Of a stretch of DNA of 64,000 nucleotides, positions 33,534-43,726 are shown piece by piece (position 1 is the first letter of the stretch; the number at the start of each line of letters is the position of its first letter). The notes below the pieces were generated by a model. That model did no database searches. It saw only the letters and a program-made list of their open reading frames with translations, and was not told where the DNA came from. Made by a program: the position numbers and the translations under genes. Origin of the DNA: Palsa-1233 sp031367105 (GTDB lineage: Bacteria > Gemmatimonadota > Gemmatimonadetes > Gemmatimonadales > GWC2-71-9); the NCBI GenBank assembly GCA_031367105.1, contig JANLPG010000145.1:62001-126000 (forward strand). The letters are read 5' to 3'.

Positions 33534-36370
33534 GGCGTCGTGCCTCCCTGCAGCGCGATTTCGCGCATCCAGATGGTATCCTCGCCTTCCTGAGCCAGGA
33601 CAATGATGACCGCAGCAAACCCCTGAGGCACTGTCAGTGGGAATGGTCCAGTGTGGAACCCCTGCTCGAGCACTTTCCCCGGCGCAACGGTCTGCGCCGA
33701 TCCCCCACCTTCGTCGAGACTGACCACGCGCTCGGCGTAGAAACGGACATTGAGGTCAAGCTGCCACGACAGCGACTCCCGGGTTGCGAACGCCGGCGAC
33801 AGCAGGATAATGAGCGAATCGCCTGTCACGCGGGTCGGCAATTCCGGCGCGGTTCGACCGAAGGCATAATCGAGGGGGGAGGCAGCGAACTGACGACCGA
33901 AGCGATCCTGGAACGCCAGGGAGAAGTCGGTGAATCGAGGCCATTCCGAGCGTGGCATCCGGGAATCGACCTGGACTCTGACAGCCCAGCTCGGTACCGC
34001 AATCGCGACCCGCTGGGGTACATCGTCGGCTCGGCGAATCGTGAAGCGACGCTCGGCGCCGGCCAAGCCGGCGCGCAGGCGCACCGTGACCGGGGCGCTG
34101 ACGACGTTTCGTGCGCTCACGTGCAGCGTGTCGAGGCGACGCGTTGCCATCAGCCGTACCGGTGCCCTGCGCACGGTCACGGTGGCGGCGGAAGCGGCAA
34201 GAGGTCCGGCAATCACGTCAAGTTCATAGCTACCGCTGTCGACATCGTTGGCCCCGATATCGAAGAGGGCCGCCCCATCGCCGTTGCCAGCCGGCAGCGT
34301 CGCGCCATCGCGGAACGGCATTCCACCAGGCTCGTGCAGCGATGCCGTGACCGGTGCATCCGCGAGGGCGGTGGCGACCTCGATCTGCATCCCGCGGCCA
34401 CTGTCCGCGGGGATAATCACGCGGGCAACGTTTCCCGCGACCATTCTCACGAGCTGCGAGGCCACCCGCGAAGTGGCCGGGAGTGGCACGCGCACTGTCA
34501 CGGGGAGCTCTACCAGGGGACCAAAGTCAGTATTGCGGACGTCCAGCGTGATGACAGCACTGCGCACCCCCGGTGGCACTCCGGCGACATCCACCCGCAC
34601 GGTGAACTCACCACGTCCGTCCGACACGGTGAGCGTCGGCGGGACGTGAACCCACGCCTCGCTCGGAAGGAGCCGAAGCAGCACGGTTGCAGTGGTGTCG
34701 CGTCGGTGGATGGCGACCCGCGCAGTGAGCTGCGCCACACTCTCCGGGGACGGCGCCGTCAGCAGGACGGCGCCGCGCGCTCGCACGTCACCCACCTCCA
34801 CGTCGAATCGAGGGACCTCACGGGCGGTCGACAGCCAGTTCCACGCCGACGTGATGTCGGGAATGCCGGCGCCAGCGTCCACAGCCGTGGTGCCAGCCGG
34901 CCGACGCGCGCTGACACGCAGCGCCTGCCCAAGCACGGCCGCGCTGGCGTGACGCCGGGTTGCCACAAGCCCGGACAGCAGCCGTGCGGCAAGCCCGGCC
35001 GCATACGGGGTTGCCATACTGGTGCCGCTCTGCTGTTCGCGCCCGATTGCAAAGTTCGGGATCGAGGAATACCCCGTGCCAGGCACCACGAAATCCGGTG
35101 CGGCGAGTTCCCCACCGCGACTCGAGTACGGGGCGACCGGCTCCGCCGCACTCTCGTGCGGCGCCTGACCGGCGAAGATGGCAGGATCGGTGGCCCCAAT
35201 GGCCAGCACTCGCGCCGAGCTCCCGGGGAAGCCGATGGTACTCAACCCGGGCCCGTCGTTTCCTCCCGCCACCGTCATCACGACGTCAGGATTGGCCGTC
35301 AGGATGGAGTCGATCTGGGCGTCGATGTGTGCCATCCCCGCTGCCTCGTTCCCGACTCCGAAGGAGAGGTTGGCCACGAGCGGGAGCTGCCGTTCGCGTG
35401 CGAAACGGATCGCATACGCGAGCGCGGCGACCATCGATCCCGAAGTGGTGACTCCACCGTGGGCGTCGTTGGCGATCTTCAACCCGATCAGCCGGGCACC
35501 GGGTGCCACGCCGTCGAAGCCGGGGACGCCGTAGAGGTCGTGACCGGCGGCGATGCCGGCGACGTGCGTCCCGTGATCGCTGGTGTCGAAGAAAAGATCG
35601 AGCAACGGCACACCGGCCGAATCCGACAAATTCGCGGCGACCGTCACTGGTGCGGGGCGGTTGGTCATCGACCAGCCAAACGACTCCCGCGCGAGTCCGT
35701 AATCCCGAATCGGTCGATCGTCGGACAGCGTGCCATTCCCCTGGGTATCGGCGAACAGCGTCCAGCCAGAACCATTCCGCACCACGACAAGCGGCAGGGA
35801 GTCACCCACCGTACCGTTGCCATTAATGTCCGCTGCGGGTGGCTCTCCCAGGGGGAGTTCCTCCAGCAGACCGCCGTAGATGCGCCCCCCGTCGGCGAGT
35901 GCCGCGACGCGAGCGGCCCCGAGCAGGCGGTGGCCGCGCACCATCAGCGTGTCGCCGTGCCGTTCGATGGGCTCCAGGGCGATGCGCCCTTCACCGGAGA
36001 AGTCCCGCAGGTCGAGCAGCTTGGGCAGTCCTTCACTGGTAGTCTGCAGCCCCGGAACGGAGGGATCGATCCCGCTGTCGAGGATCGCAATCAGGACGCC
36101 CCGGCCATCAAAGGCGGGATGCTCGGCGGCGAAGCGCGGGATTCCGCTGGAGCCCAGTGGCATCATCCCGGCCCGAAAGGCATCCACGGGCGGCAAACTC
36201 CGCCGGGGCGCCGGCACCGGGGCGTCGGGACCGCTGGCGGGGCCGGGTGGCGGCGGCAGGACCATCTGGCCCGGTACCGGAGCCGGATCGACGCTCGGTC
36301 GCCCTGGCGGTGCGCCGGGGGTGCACGCCACGACCAGCACGGCGAGAATCGCGCTGCGACGATGCATCAT
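33530..36370 (-). CDS. S8 family (subtilisin-like) secreted serine protease lipoprotein
   Basis: This is a 946-residue exported protease. A short signal ending VLVVACTP gives lipobox Cys16. A Pro-rich linker follows, then the subtilase domain with catalytic Asp98 (AILDSGID), His266 (DHGTHVAG), oxyanion Asn371 (AGGNDGPG) and Ser451 (SGTSMATPYAAG). A long insertion separates Asp and His, as in tripeptidyl-peptidase II-like subtilases. The C-terminal 400 residues are beta-rich. It overlaps the AtuA start and the carboxyltransferase stop, so it is embedded in an acyl-CoA operon with which it has no evident functional link. Confidence 0.9.
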   Translation of the reverse strand: MMHRRSAILAVLVVACTPGAPPGRPSVDPAPVPGQMVLPPPPGPASGPDAPVPAPRRSLPPVDAFRAGMMPLGSSGIPRFAAEHPAFDGRGVLIAILDSGIDPSVPGLQTTSEGLPKLLDLRDFSGEGRIALEPIERHGDTLMVRGHRLLGAARVAALADGGRIYGGLLEELPLGEPPAADINGNGTVGDSLPLVVVRNGSGWTLFADTQGNGTLSDDRPIRDYGLARESFGWSMTNRPAPVTVAANLSDSAGVPLLDLFFDTSDHGTHVAGIAAGHDLYGVPGFDGVAPGARLIGLKIANDAHGGVTTSGSMVAALAYAIRFARERQLPLVANLSFGVGNEAAGMAHIDAQIDSILTANPDVVMTVAGGNDGPGLSTIGFPGSSARVLAIGATDPAIFAGQAPHESAAEPVAPYSSRGGELAAPDFVVPGTGYSSIPNFAIGREQQSGTSMATPYAAGLAARLLSGLVATRRHASAAVLGQALRVSARRPAGTTAVDAGAGIPDITSAWNWLSTAREVPRFDVEVGDVRARGAVLLTAPSPESVAQLTARVAIHRRDTTATVLLRLLPSEAWVHVPPTLTVSDGRGEFTVRVDVAGVPPGVRSAVITLDVRNTDFGPLVELPVTVRVPLPATSRVASQLVRMVAGNVARVIIPADSGRGMQIEVATALADAPVTASLHEPGGMPFRDGATLPAGNGDGAALFDIGANDVDSGSYELDVIAGPLAASAATVTVRRAPVRLMATRRLDTLHVSARNVVSAPVTVRLRAGLAGAERRFTIRRADDVPQRVAIAVPSWAVRVQVDSRMPRSEWPRFTDFSLAFQDRFGRQFAASPLDYAFGRTAPELPTRVTGDSLIILLSPAFATRESLSWQLDLNVRFYAERVVSLDEGGGSAQTVAPGKVLEQGFHTGPFPLTVPQGFAAVIIVLAQEGEDTIWMREIALQGGTTP

Positions 36371-38004
36371 CAGCCGCGAACACTGTCCAGCACGAACGGA
36401 CCCAGATGGGGACCGGCGTAGTGCGACGTCACCCGGAGGAGAAACGCGAGCATCGCGCGGGATTCCTCCGGCGTGATAATGGCATCCACAAAGCCACGTG
36501 CCGCGGCGTAGCGGGCGTCCAGCTGCTCCTCATAGTCGGCGCGCATCGCGTCGACCGACCCTTGCGTGGCGCCGTCGAGCGGACGTTTCTCCTGTTGCGC
36601 TTTCTGGATCGTCGGGCCGTGGACGGCCATTACAGCGGCTTCGCCTTCCATCACCGCCATCCGACCGGTGGGCCAGGAGACGATGAAGTCGGGGTCGAAT
36701 CCTTGTCCGGCCATCGCATAGTAGCCGGCGCCTGAGGCGTGATTCACGGTCAACACGAGCTTCGGTACGACGGTGGTCGCCATCGCCTCGACGAAGTGGG
36801 CACCGGCGCGAATGATTCCCTCCTGCTCCGCCTCGGGCCCGACCATAAAGCCGCTGACATCCTGGACGAAGAGAATCGGCAGTCGCTCCCGATTCGCGGT
36901 CTCGATGAAGAACGCCACCTTCTCGGCGCTTTCAGCGTAAACGATCCCCCCGAAGCGGGGGCGCTCGCCCTCCTTCCCCTTGATGATGCCGCGCTGATTG
37001 GCGATCACTGCGACAGGATGCCCTTCGATCCGTGCGTGCCCGCAGAGCATCTCGCGCGCGATATCCGGCTGGAACTCCTCGAGTCGCCCGTCGTCGAGGA
37101 GGGCGTCGAGAACGTGCCGCATGTCATAAGAGAGCCGGTGATCGTGCGGTAGCACCTCGTAGAGTGTCGCCGGGTCGACCTTGGGGGGTCGAGCCGGCGT
37201 GAGGGCGTGGACCATCCCCGGCGCACTCGGCAAGCGGCCGATATATTCACGAATCTGCACGACACAGTCGGTATCGTTGGTCGCCCTGTAATGGGCAACC
37301 CCGCTCGTCTGTGTGTGAGTTCGCGCACCGCCCAGCGATTCGGAATCGACGGTCTGGCCGGTCGCCCCCTTCACGAGATTCGGTCCACCCAGTCCCATGA
37401 ACGAAGTGCCTTCCACCATGAAGATGACGTCGGACAGGGCGGGCAGGTATGCGCCACCGGCGATGCAACTGCCCATCACGGCACTGATCTGCGGCACGTG
37501 CAGATAGCGGCGCATCAGCGAGTTGTAGTAGAAGATGCGCGCGGCGCCGTATTGACCCGGAAAGACGCCGCCTTGATAGGGCAGATTGACACCGGCAGAA
37601 TCCACCAGGTAGATGATCGGAATGCGTTCGCGCATCGCGATCTCCTGCGCCCGGAGAATCTTGGTAATCGTCTCCGGCCACCACGACCCCGCTTTCACGG
37701 TCGCATCGTTGGCCACCACCACGACATCGCGCCCGGCAACCACCCCGACACCGGTGATCACCCCGGCCGCTGGCGCCTCGCCATCGTAGCGATCGTAGGC
37801 CACCAGCAGTCCGATTTCGCACCACGGCGCACCGGGATCGAGGAGACGTGTGACACGTTCACGGGGAGAGAGCTGCCCCTTGGCGTGCATCCTGTCGACG
37901 CGCTTGGTGCCTCCACCCTCCCGAAGACGAGAGGCGAGCGCGAGGTATTCGTCGGTCAGCGCGCGCAGTCGGGTCGCGCGAATCGCGGGAGGCGGCGTGG
38001 TCAT
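36370..38004 (-). CDS. acyl-CoA carboxylase carboxyltransferase (beta) subunit
   Basis: This is a 544-residue biotin-dependent carboxyltransferase. RDVVVVANDATVKAGSWWPETITKI-type motifs (split over residues about 90-120), SAGVNLPYQGGVFPG, IAVMGSCIAGGAYLPALSD and the second crotonase half with NQRGIIKGKEGERPRFGG and SGAGYYAMAGQG fit methylcrotonyl-, geranyl- or propionyl-CoA carboxylase. Exact substrate cannot be fixed. With AtuA and an enoyl-CoA hydratase nearby, an AtuC/LiuB-like function is likeliest. The biotin carboxylase/biotin carrier subunit is not in the window. The ATG at 38004 lies 8 nt after the B12-subunit stop. Confidence 0.9.
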   Translation of the reverse strand: MTTPPPAIRATRLRALTDEYLALASRLREGGGTKRVDRMHAKGQLSPRERVTRLLDPGAPWCEIGLLVAYDRYDGEAPAAGVITGVGVVAGRDVVVVANDATVKAGSWWPETITKILRAQEIAMRERIPIIYLVDSAGVNLPYQGGVFPGQYGAARIFYYNSLMRRYLHVPQISAVMGSCIAGGAYLPALSDVIFMVEGTSFMGLGGPNLVKGATGQTVDSESLGGARTHTQTSGVAHYRATNDTDCVVQIREYIGRLPSAPGMVHALTPARPPKVDPATLYEVLPHDHRLSYDMRHVLDALLDDGRLEEFQPDIAREMLCGHARIEGHPVAVIANQRGIIKGKEGERPRFGGIVYAESAEKVAFFIETANRERLPILFVQDVSGFMVGPEAEQEGIIRAGAHFVEAMATTVVPKLVLTVNHASGAGYYAMAGQGFDPDFIVSWPTGRMAVMEGEAAVMAVHGPTIQKAQQEKRPLDGATQGSVDAMRADYEEQLDARYAAARGFVDAIITPEESRAMLAFLLRVTSHYAGPHLGPFVLDSVRG

Positions 38005-38012
38005 CGGGCGGT

Positions 38013-38447
38013 TCAGGGGCGGACGTGCTGCCGCGCCCACTCCTGGATGTAGGTCACCAGATCGCCAGTGGGCGTTCCCGGTCCGAAAAGCCGGCCGATG
38101 CCCTGAGCGTGCAGCGCATCCATATCCTCCTGGGGGATGATCCCCCCCCCAGTGACCAGGACGTCCGGCCGCCCCATTTCGGCCAGGAGGCTGCGCACCC
38201 GGGGGAACAATGTCATATGTGCCCCGGAGAGGATCGACAGCCCGACAACGTCAGCGTCTTCCTGCACTGCTGCGGTCGCGATCATCTCCGGCGTCTGGTG
38301 CAACCCGGTATAAATGACCTCCATTCCCGCATCACGCAGTGCGGCCGCCACGACCTTGGCGCCGCGATCGTGCCCATCGAGGCCGGGTTTGGCCACGAGC
38401 ACGCGAATCGGCCGGGAAAGCGGCGGGGCATCGACAGAAGCCATCAT
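38013..38447 (-). CDS. acyl-CoA mutase small subunit, cobalamin-binding (IcmB-like)
   Basis: This 144-residue B12-binding domain stands alone as a gene. The cobalamin signature Asp24-x-His26-xx-Gly29 in KPGLDGHDRGAK supplies the lower-axial His, and VVGLSILSGAHMTLFP and VTGGGIIPQEDMDAL complete the nucleotide-loop pocket. Stand-alone small subunits of this size are known for isobutyryl-CoA and hydroxyisobutyryl-CoA mutases. Its partner large subunit lies 1.2 kb upstream, separated by a baeRF gene. Two ATGs (38447, 38444) are possible starts. Confidence 0.92.
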   Translation of the reverse strand: MMASVDAPPLSRPIRVLVAKPGLDGHDRGAKVVAAALRDAGMEVIYTGLHQTPEMIATAAVQEDADVVGLSILSGAHMTLFPRVRSLLAEMGRPDVLVTGGGIIPQEDMDALHAQGIGRLFGPGTPTGDLVTYIQEWARQHVRP

Positions 38448-38457
38448 GACATCACCC

Positions 38458-39612
38458 TCACTTGAAGCGAAGGAGGCCCGCCAGGCCATCGACGGCCTCT
38501 GCGGCCGGAATGTCGTAGACCACATCCAGCGCCACGCGCTGGCGCAGCGCCTCCTCGATGGCATCGTCGATCACGTCGACGGACGGAATCACTTCCCCGT
38601 CCTCTCGCAGATCACGTGCAAGCGTCGAGAGGCGTCCGGTGGCAAGCGACCGGAAACCGCTGACCGCGGCTTCGCCACGCACCAGGAGCAGCCGCACCTG
38701 GCCCTGCGACAGGGCCTTCAGGGTTTCGCGCACCCCGTTGACCGCCCAGCCAGTGCCCAGCCCCTCGGCTAGCTCCTCCACGTGACGCGCCTCGGAGATC
38801 CGCACGTGGTGCTCCCGCACATCCATCGTGAGGTGATGCACCGCGTTCGGCGTGGCATCTTTGGGAGCGAGTCGCGCCAGCCCGATCAACCGGTCCGCGA
38901 CATAGTTGTGCAGGTACGGCTCGAGGGCACTCGCATCATTGCCCGCCCCGGCGACCACCACCTGATGCCCCGGTGAGGCGCGGTCAAGTTCAAACAGCGC
39001 GCGCGCGACGGCCTCGAGATGCCGGCGCTTCTCATTCTGGATCCGGTTGTGGAAGGCGAACTCACCGGTCGCGTTGCTGCGGGCACCGGAGGCGTGGAAC
39101 CTGCCACCTCGCGTGACCTCCGTCGTCACCTTGCGAACCACCTTCGCCTCGTAGGCGGTCACCTCCCAGATGAGTGCGGTCGCGCGATCGAGGGTGACGG
39201 TGAACAGCCGGCCGAATTCTTCCTCGCTGGCGGCCAGCTCGCGAACGAACGGTGTGCGATCAACTGCAAGGCGCGAACGGTGGACGCGTGGCAGGGGTCG
39301 CACCTCGAACAGTTTCGCCCCCGAGGAAAGGAAGATCCCCACTCCTTGCGTCTCGGGCAGTCGGTCGGCATCTCGCAGGTAGTCCAGCATCAGGGCAAGG
39401 TCCGCCTTGATCGCTTCCTGTTGCTGCTTGGTCCAGCCCATCGATGGAAGTGCGTATTCGAGTTCCTTGATCCGGTTCTTCACCTTGACGAGGTACTTCC
39501 GGCGAGCGCGGTCACGAGGTTCGATCTTGAGGTAGCAGGTGATGACCGGGTGCGTGCCCGGCTTCATTCGCAACAGATCGCGCGAGCTGGTGCTCGCTCG
39601 GGTGGTGGCCAT
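38458..39612 (-). CDS. baeRF (bacterial eRF1-like) protein with degenerate GGQ loop
   Basis: This is a 384-residue protein resembling archaeal/eukaryotic class I release factors. The N-terminal part begins HPVITCYLKIEPRDR. The middle domain has HASGARSNATGEF followed by NRIQNEKRRHLEAVA, matching the GGQ loop and following RLRMEKRH helix of eRF1. The catalytic GGQ is replaced by GAR at about 176-178. The C-terminal L7Ae-like domain has ETLKALSQGQVRLLLV and ends LAGLLRFK, like eRF1 domain 3. It may rescue ribosomes or cleave peptidyl-tRNA, but loss of GGQ makes hydrolysis uncertain. It lies between the two mutase subunit genes. Confidence 0.8.
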   Translation of the reverse strand: MATTRASTSSRDLLRMKPGTHPVITCYLKIEPRDRARRKYLVKVKNRIKELEYALPSMGWTKQQQEAIKADLALMLDYLRDADRLPETQGVGIFLSSGAKLFEVRPLPRVHRSRLAVDRTPFVRELAASEEEFGRLFTVTLDRATALIWEVTAYEAKVVRKVTTEVTRGGRFHASGARSNATGEFAFHNRIQNEKRRHLEAVARALFELDRASPGHQVVVAGAGNDASALEPYLHNYVADRLIGLARLAPKDATPNAVHHLTMDVREHHVRISEARHVEELAEGLGTGWAVNGVRETLKALSQGQVRLLLVRGEAAVSGFRSLATGRLSTLARDLREDGEVIPSVDVIDDAIEEALRQRVALDVVYDIPAAEAVDGLAGLLRFK

Positions 39613-39627
39613 GGAAACTCCTCTCTG

Positions 39628-41318
<1,691 letters not shown>

Positions 41319-41322
<4 letters not shown>

Positions 41323-42359
41323 ACCCGGGCTCCTTCTTTCAGCGAAGCAACGATCTCGGCTGCCAGTTCGTAAGGACTGAGTTGGCCGGCAGTGACATCA
41401 TCAAGCCGCGTGGTGATTGCCTCCTCGGCGTGCGATTCCTGCCAGACCCAGCGACGCGTGGCACGGTCCACGACTTCGCGGGTCCGCTGGGCCAGGCGTT
41501 CGCGTCGACGACGCTCCAGTTCTCCGCTCGAGACCATCCAGTTCCAGTGACGGTCCAGTTCGGCCAGAAGTTCCCCAGTTCCCTCACCCGTCGAAGCCAC
41601 TCCCAGCAACACCGGAGCGCGCCAGCCGTCATCCGTCGGGTGGCCCTTCGCGATGCTCGCCGAAGGCCGCTGCTTCACAGCGCCGTGATGCGCCGGCAGA
41701 TTGCGGTGCGCCGTGCCCAGCCGGAGGTCGAGCGCGAGTTCGATCTCGCGTCGCACCTTCTCCGCCCCGGGGCGATCGGCTTTGTTGACCACAAAGCAAT
41801 CGGCGACTTCCATCACGCCGGACTTGAGCGCCTGAATGCCATCACCCGATTCCGGTACCAGTACCAGGATGGTGCTGTCCGCCATCCGGGCGACGTCCAG
41901 CTCCGACTGCCCGACACCCACCGTCTCTACGAGGATCCGATCAAACCCTGCCGCATCGAGGAGATCACAGACCTCCCGAGTCGCGGTGGCCAGCCCGCCG
42001 AGCGAACCGCGGGTCGCCATCGATCGGATGTAGACCCCGGGGTCCAGGGCAATCTGCTCCATCCGAATGCGATCGCCGAGCAGCGCTCCTCCGGTAAAGG
42101 GCGAGGTCGGATCTACCGCCACCACCGCGACGCGGAGACCGCTGGCGCGATAGCTGGAAACCAGCCGTTCGGTCAGGGTGGACTTGCCGGCCCCCGGAGG
42201 ACCGGTGATGCCGATCCGGCGGGCGCGACCGAGGCGAGGATGGATGCTCGCGAGCAAGGCTTCGAAGCCGTCGCGGCCGTTTTCCACAATCGACACCGCA
42301 CGGGCCAATGCCGCGACTTTTCCGTCGAGTAACTGGGTGAGCAGCGGGTGGTCGGCCAT
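41319..42359 (-). CDS. meaB: MeaB/ArgK-family GTPase, mutase chaperone
   Basis: MeaB is a G protein that loads adenosylcobalamin onto, and protects, B12-dependent acyl-CoA mutases. The 346-residue protein has Walker A GPPGAGKST (residues 53-61), switch regions in DPTSPFTGGALLGDR and ETVGVGQSE, and base-recognition VVNKADRPG. A C-terminal dimerisation helix follows. The ATG at 42359 matches the family N-terminus. It is first of the mutase gene set, directly overlapping the large subunit. Confidence 0.94.
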
Positions 42360-42385
42360 AGCGGAAACTACCACCATTACTGGAG

Positions 42386-43726
42386 TTAGAGCAAAATCGC
42401 GGTCGCGAGACCCAGCAGGAGGCCAAAGCCACAGACGTCGGTGAAGGTGGTCACGAAGATCGAGGACGCCACCGCCGGATCGATCCCGAGTCGCTCCAGC
42501 AGCACCGGGATCGACGATCCCGCGAAGCCCGCCACGAACAGGTTGCCGCTCATCGCGAGGAAGACGACCATTCCCATCCGCCACGATTCACCCAGCAGCA
42601 CCGACACCCCCGCCACCACGATTCCGATCGCGATCCCGTTGATGATCCCGACCAGGATTTCCTTCGTGATGATCGACCGACTTCGGTCGGCCGGCACTTG
42701 CCCGAGCGAAAGTCTGCGAACCGAGACGGCGAGCGCCTGGGTCCCGGCATTGCCCCCCATTCCGGCGATGATGGGCATCCAGATGGCGAGGGTGGTGATC
42801 CGCTCGATCGCACCCTTGAAGAAAAGCACCACGGCTGCCGCGAGGAATGCCGTCAACAGGTTCACGTAGAGCCAGGGCAGCCGGCTGCGCACGGAGCTCG
42901 ACCAGCGGGCGCTCAATTCTTCATCGGGAGAGACACCGCCGAAACGCAGCAGGTCTTCCGTTGCCTCAGCTTCCGTGACGTCGCTCACGTCGTCGTAGGT
43001 CACGCGGCCGAGCAAGCGACCGGCGGAGTCGACCACAGGGACCGCGACCAGGTTATAGCGCGCCATGATCCGTGCGACCTCTTCCTGATCTTCCTCGGCA
43101 CCGACACGGATGTCGGCGTCCTCCATCACATCCCGAACCAGCCGGGCCTGCGAGGTGACCACGAGGCGCTTGAACGACAGCGTTCCAACCAGCCGACGGG
43201 CGGTATCGACCACAAAAATCTCGGTCACATCGTCAACATCCTCGGCCTGCCGGCGCACTGCCTCCAGCGCGAGGCCCACCGTGTCGAGATCCGTGACCGT
43301 GACGAGGTGGGAGGTCATCAACCCACCGGCGGTCTCCTCGTCGTAGCGCAGCAGGCGATCGACCTCGGTCCGATCCTCGACCCACGCCAGGATGCGCTCC
43401 TGCTCCGCCGGCTCGAGTTCGCCCAGCAGGTCTGCCGCGTCGTCGTCGTCCAGCTCGTCGACGATTCCCGCCGCCTGCTCGGTGTCCAGTGCAGCGACAA
43501 TCGCTTCGGCGTGTGCATCGGCCGGGAGCTCGACCAGGGCTTGCGAGGACAGTTCCGGCGGAAGCACTCGGACCAGCGCCAGCCGCTCATCCTCGTCCAG
43601 GGAGGCGAGCACATCGGCCAGGTCGGCGGGTTCGAGCTCCCACGCTCGCTGGACAAAGGTCTCGAGCCGACCAGCGCGCACCAGCAGGACGAGCTCCTCG
43701 AGGGGTGTTTCCGGGCCGTGACTCAT
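42386..43726 (-). CDS. mgtE: magnesium transporter MgtE
   Basis: This is a 446-residue Mg2+ channel. There is an N-terminal superhelical MgtE_N domain rich in Asp/Glu (DELDDDDAADLLGELEPAEQ around 88-107), two CBS domains (VTVTDLDTVG... and VPVVDSAGRLLGRVT), then five membrane helices with IIAGMGGNAGTQALAV and GNLFVAGFAGSSIPV. Acidic residues between the N domain and CBS pair are the magnesium sensors. ATG or GTG overlap with the preceding CNNM gene (4 nt) suggests that divalent-ion genes are grouped here. Confidence 0.95.
   Translation of the reverse strand: MSHGPETPLEELVLLVRAGRLETFVQRAWELEPADLADVLASLDEDERLALVRVLPPELSSQALVELPADAHAEAIVAALDTEQAAGIVDELDDDDAADLLGELEPAEQERILAWVEDRTEVDRLLRYDEETAGGLMTSHLVTVTDLDTVGLALEAVRRQAEDVDDVTEIFVVDTARRLVGTLSFKRLVVTSQARLVRDVMEDADIRVGAEEDQEEVARIMARYNLVAVPVVDSAGRLLGRVTYDDVSDVTEAEATEDLLRFGGVSPDEELSARWSSSVRSRLPWLYVNLLTAFLAAAVVLFFKGAIERITTLAIWMPIIAGMGGNAGTQALAVSVRRLSLGQVPADRSRSIITKEILVGIINGIAIGIVVAGVSVLLGESWRMGMVVFLAMSGNLFVAGFAGSSIPVLLERLGIDPAVASSIFVTTFTDVCGFGLLLGLATAILL

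Noticed and set aside
33653..36421. A plus-strand open frame of about 920 codons antisense to the S8 protease
   Set aside because: High GC suppresses stop codons on the opposite strand. The translation is Arg/Pro/His-rich with no domain, while the minus strand encodes an intact subtilase.
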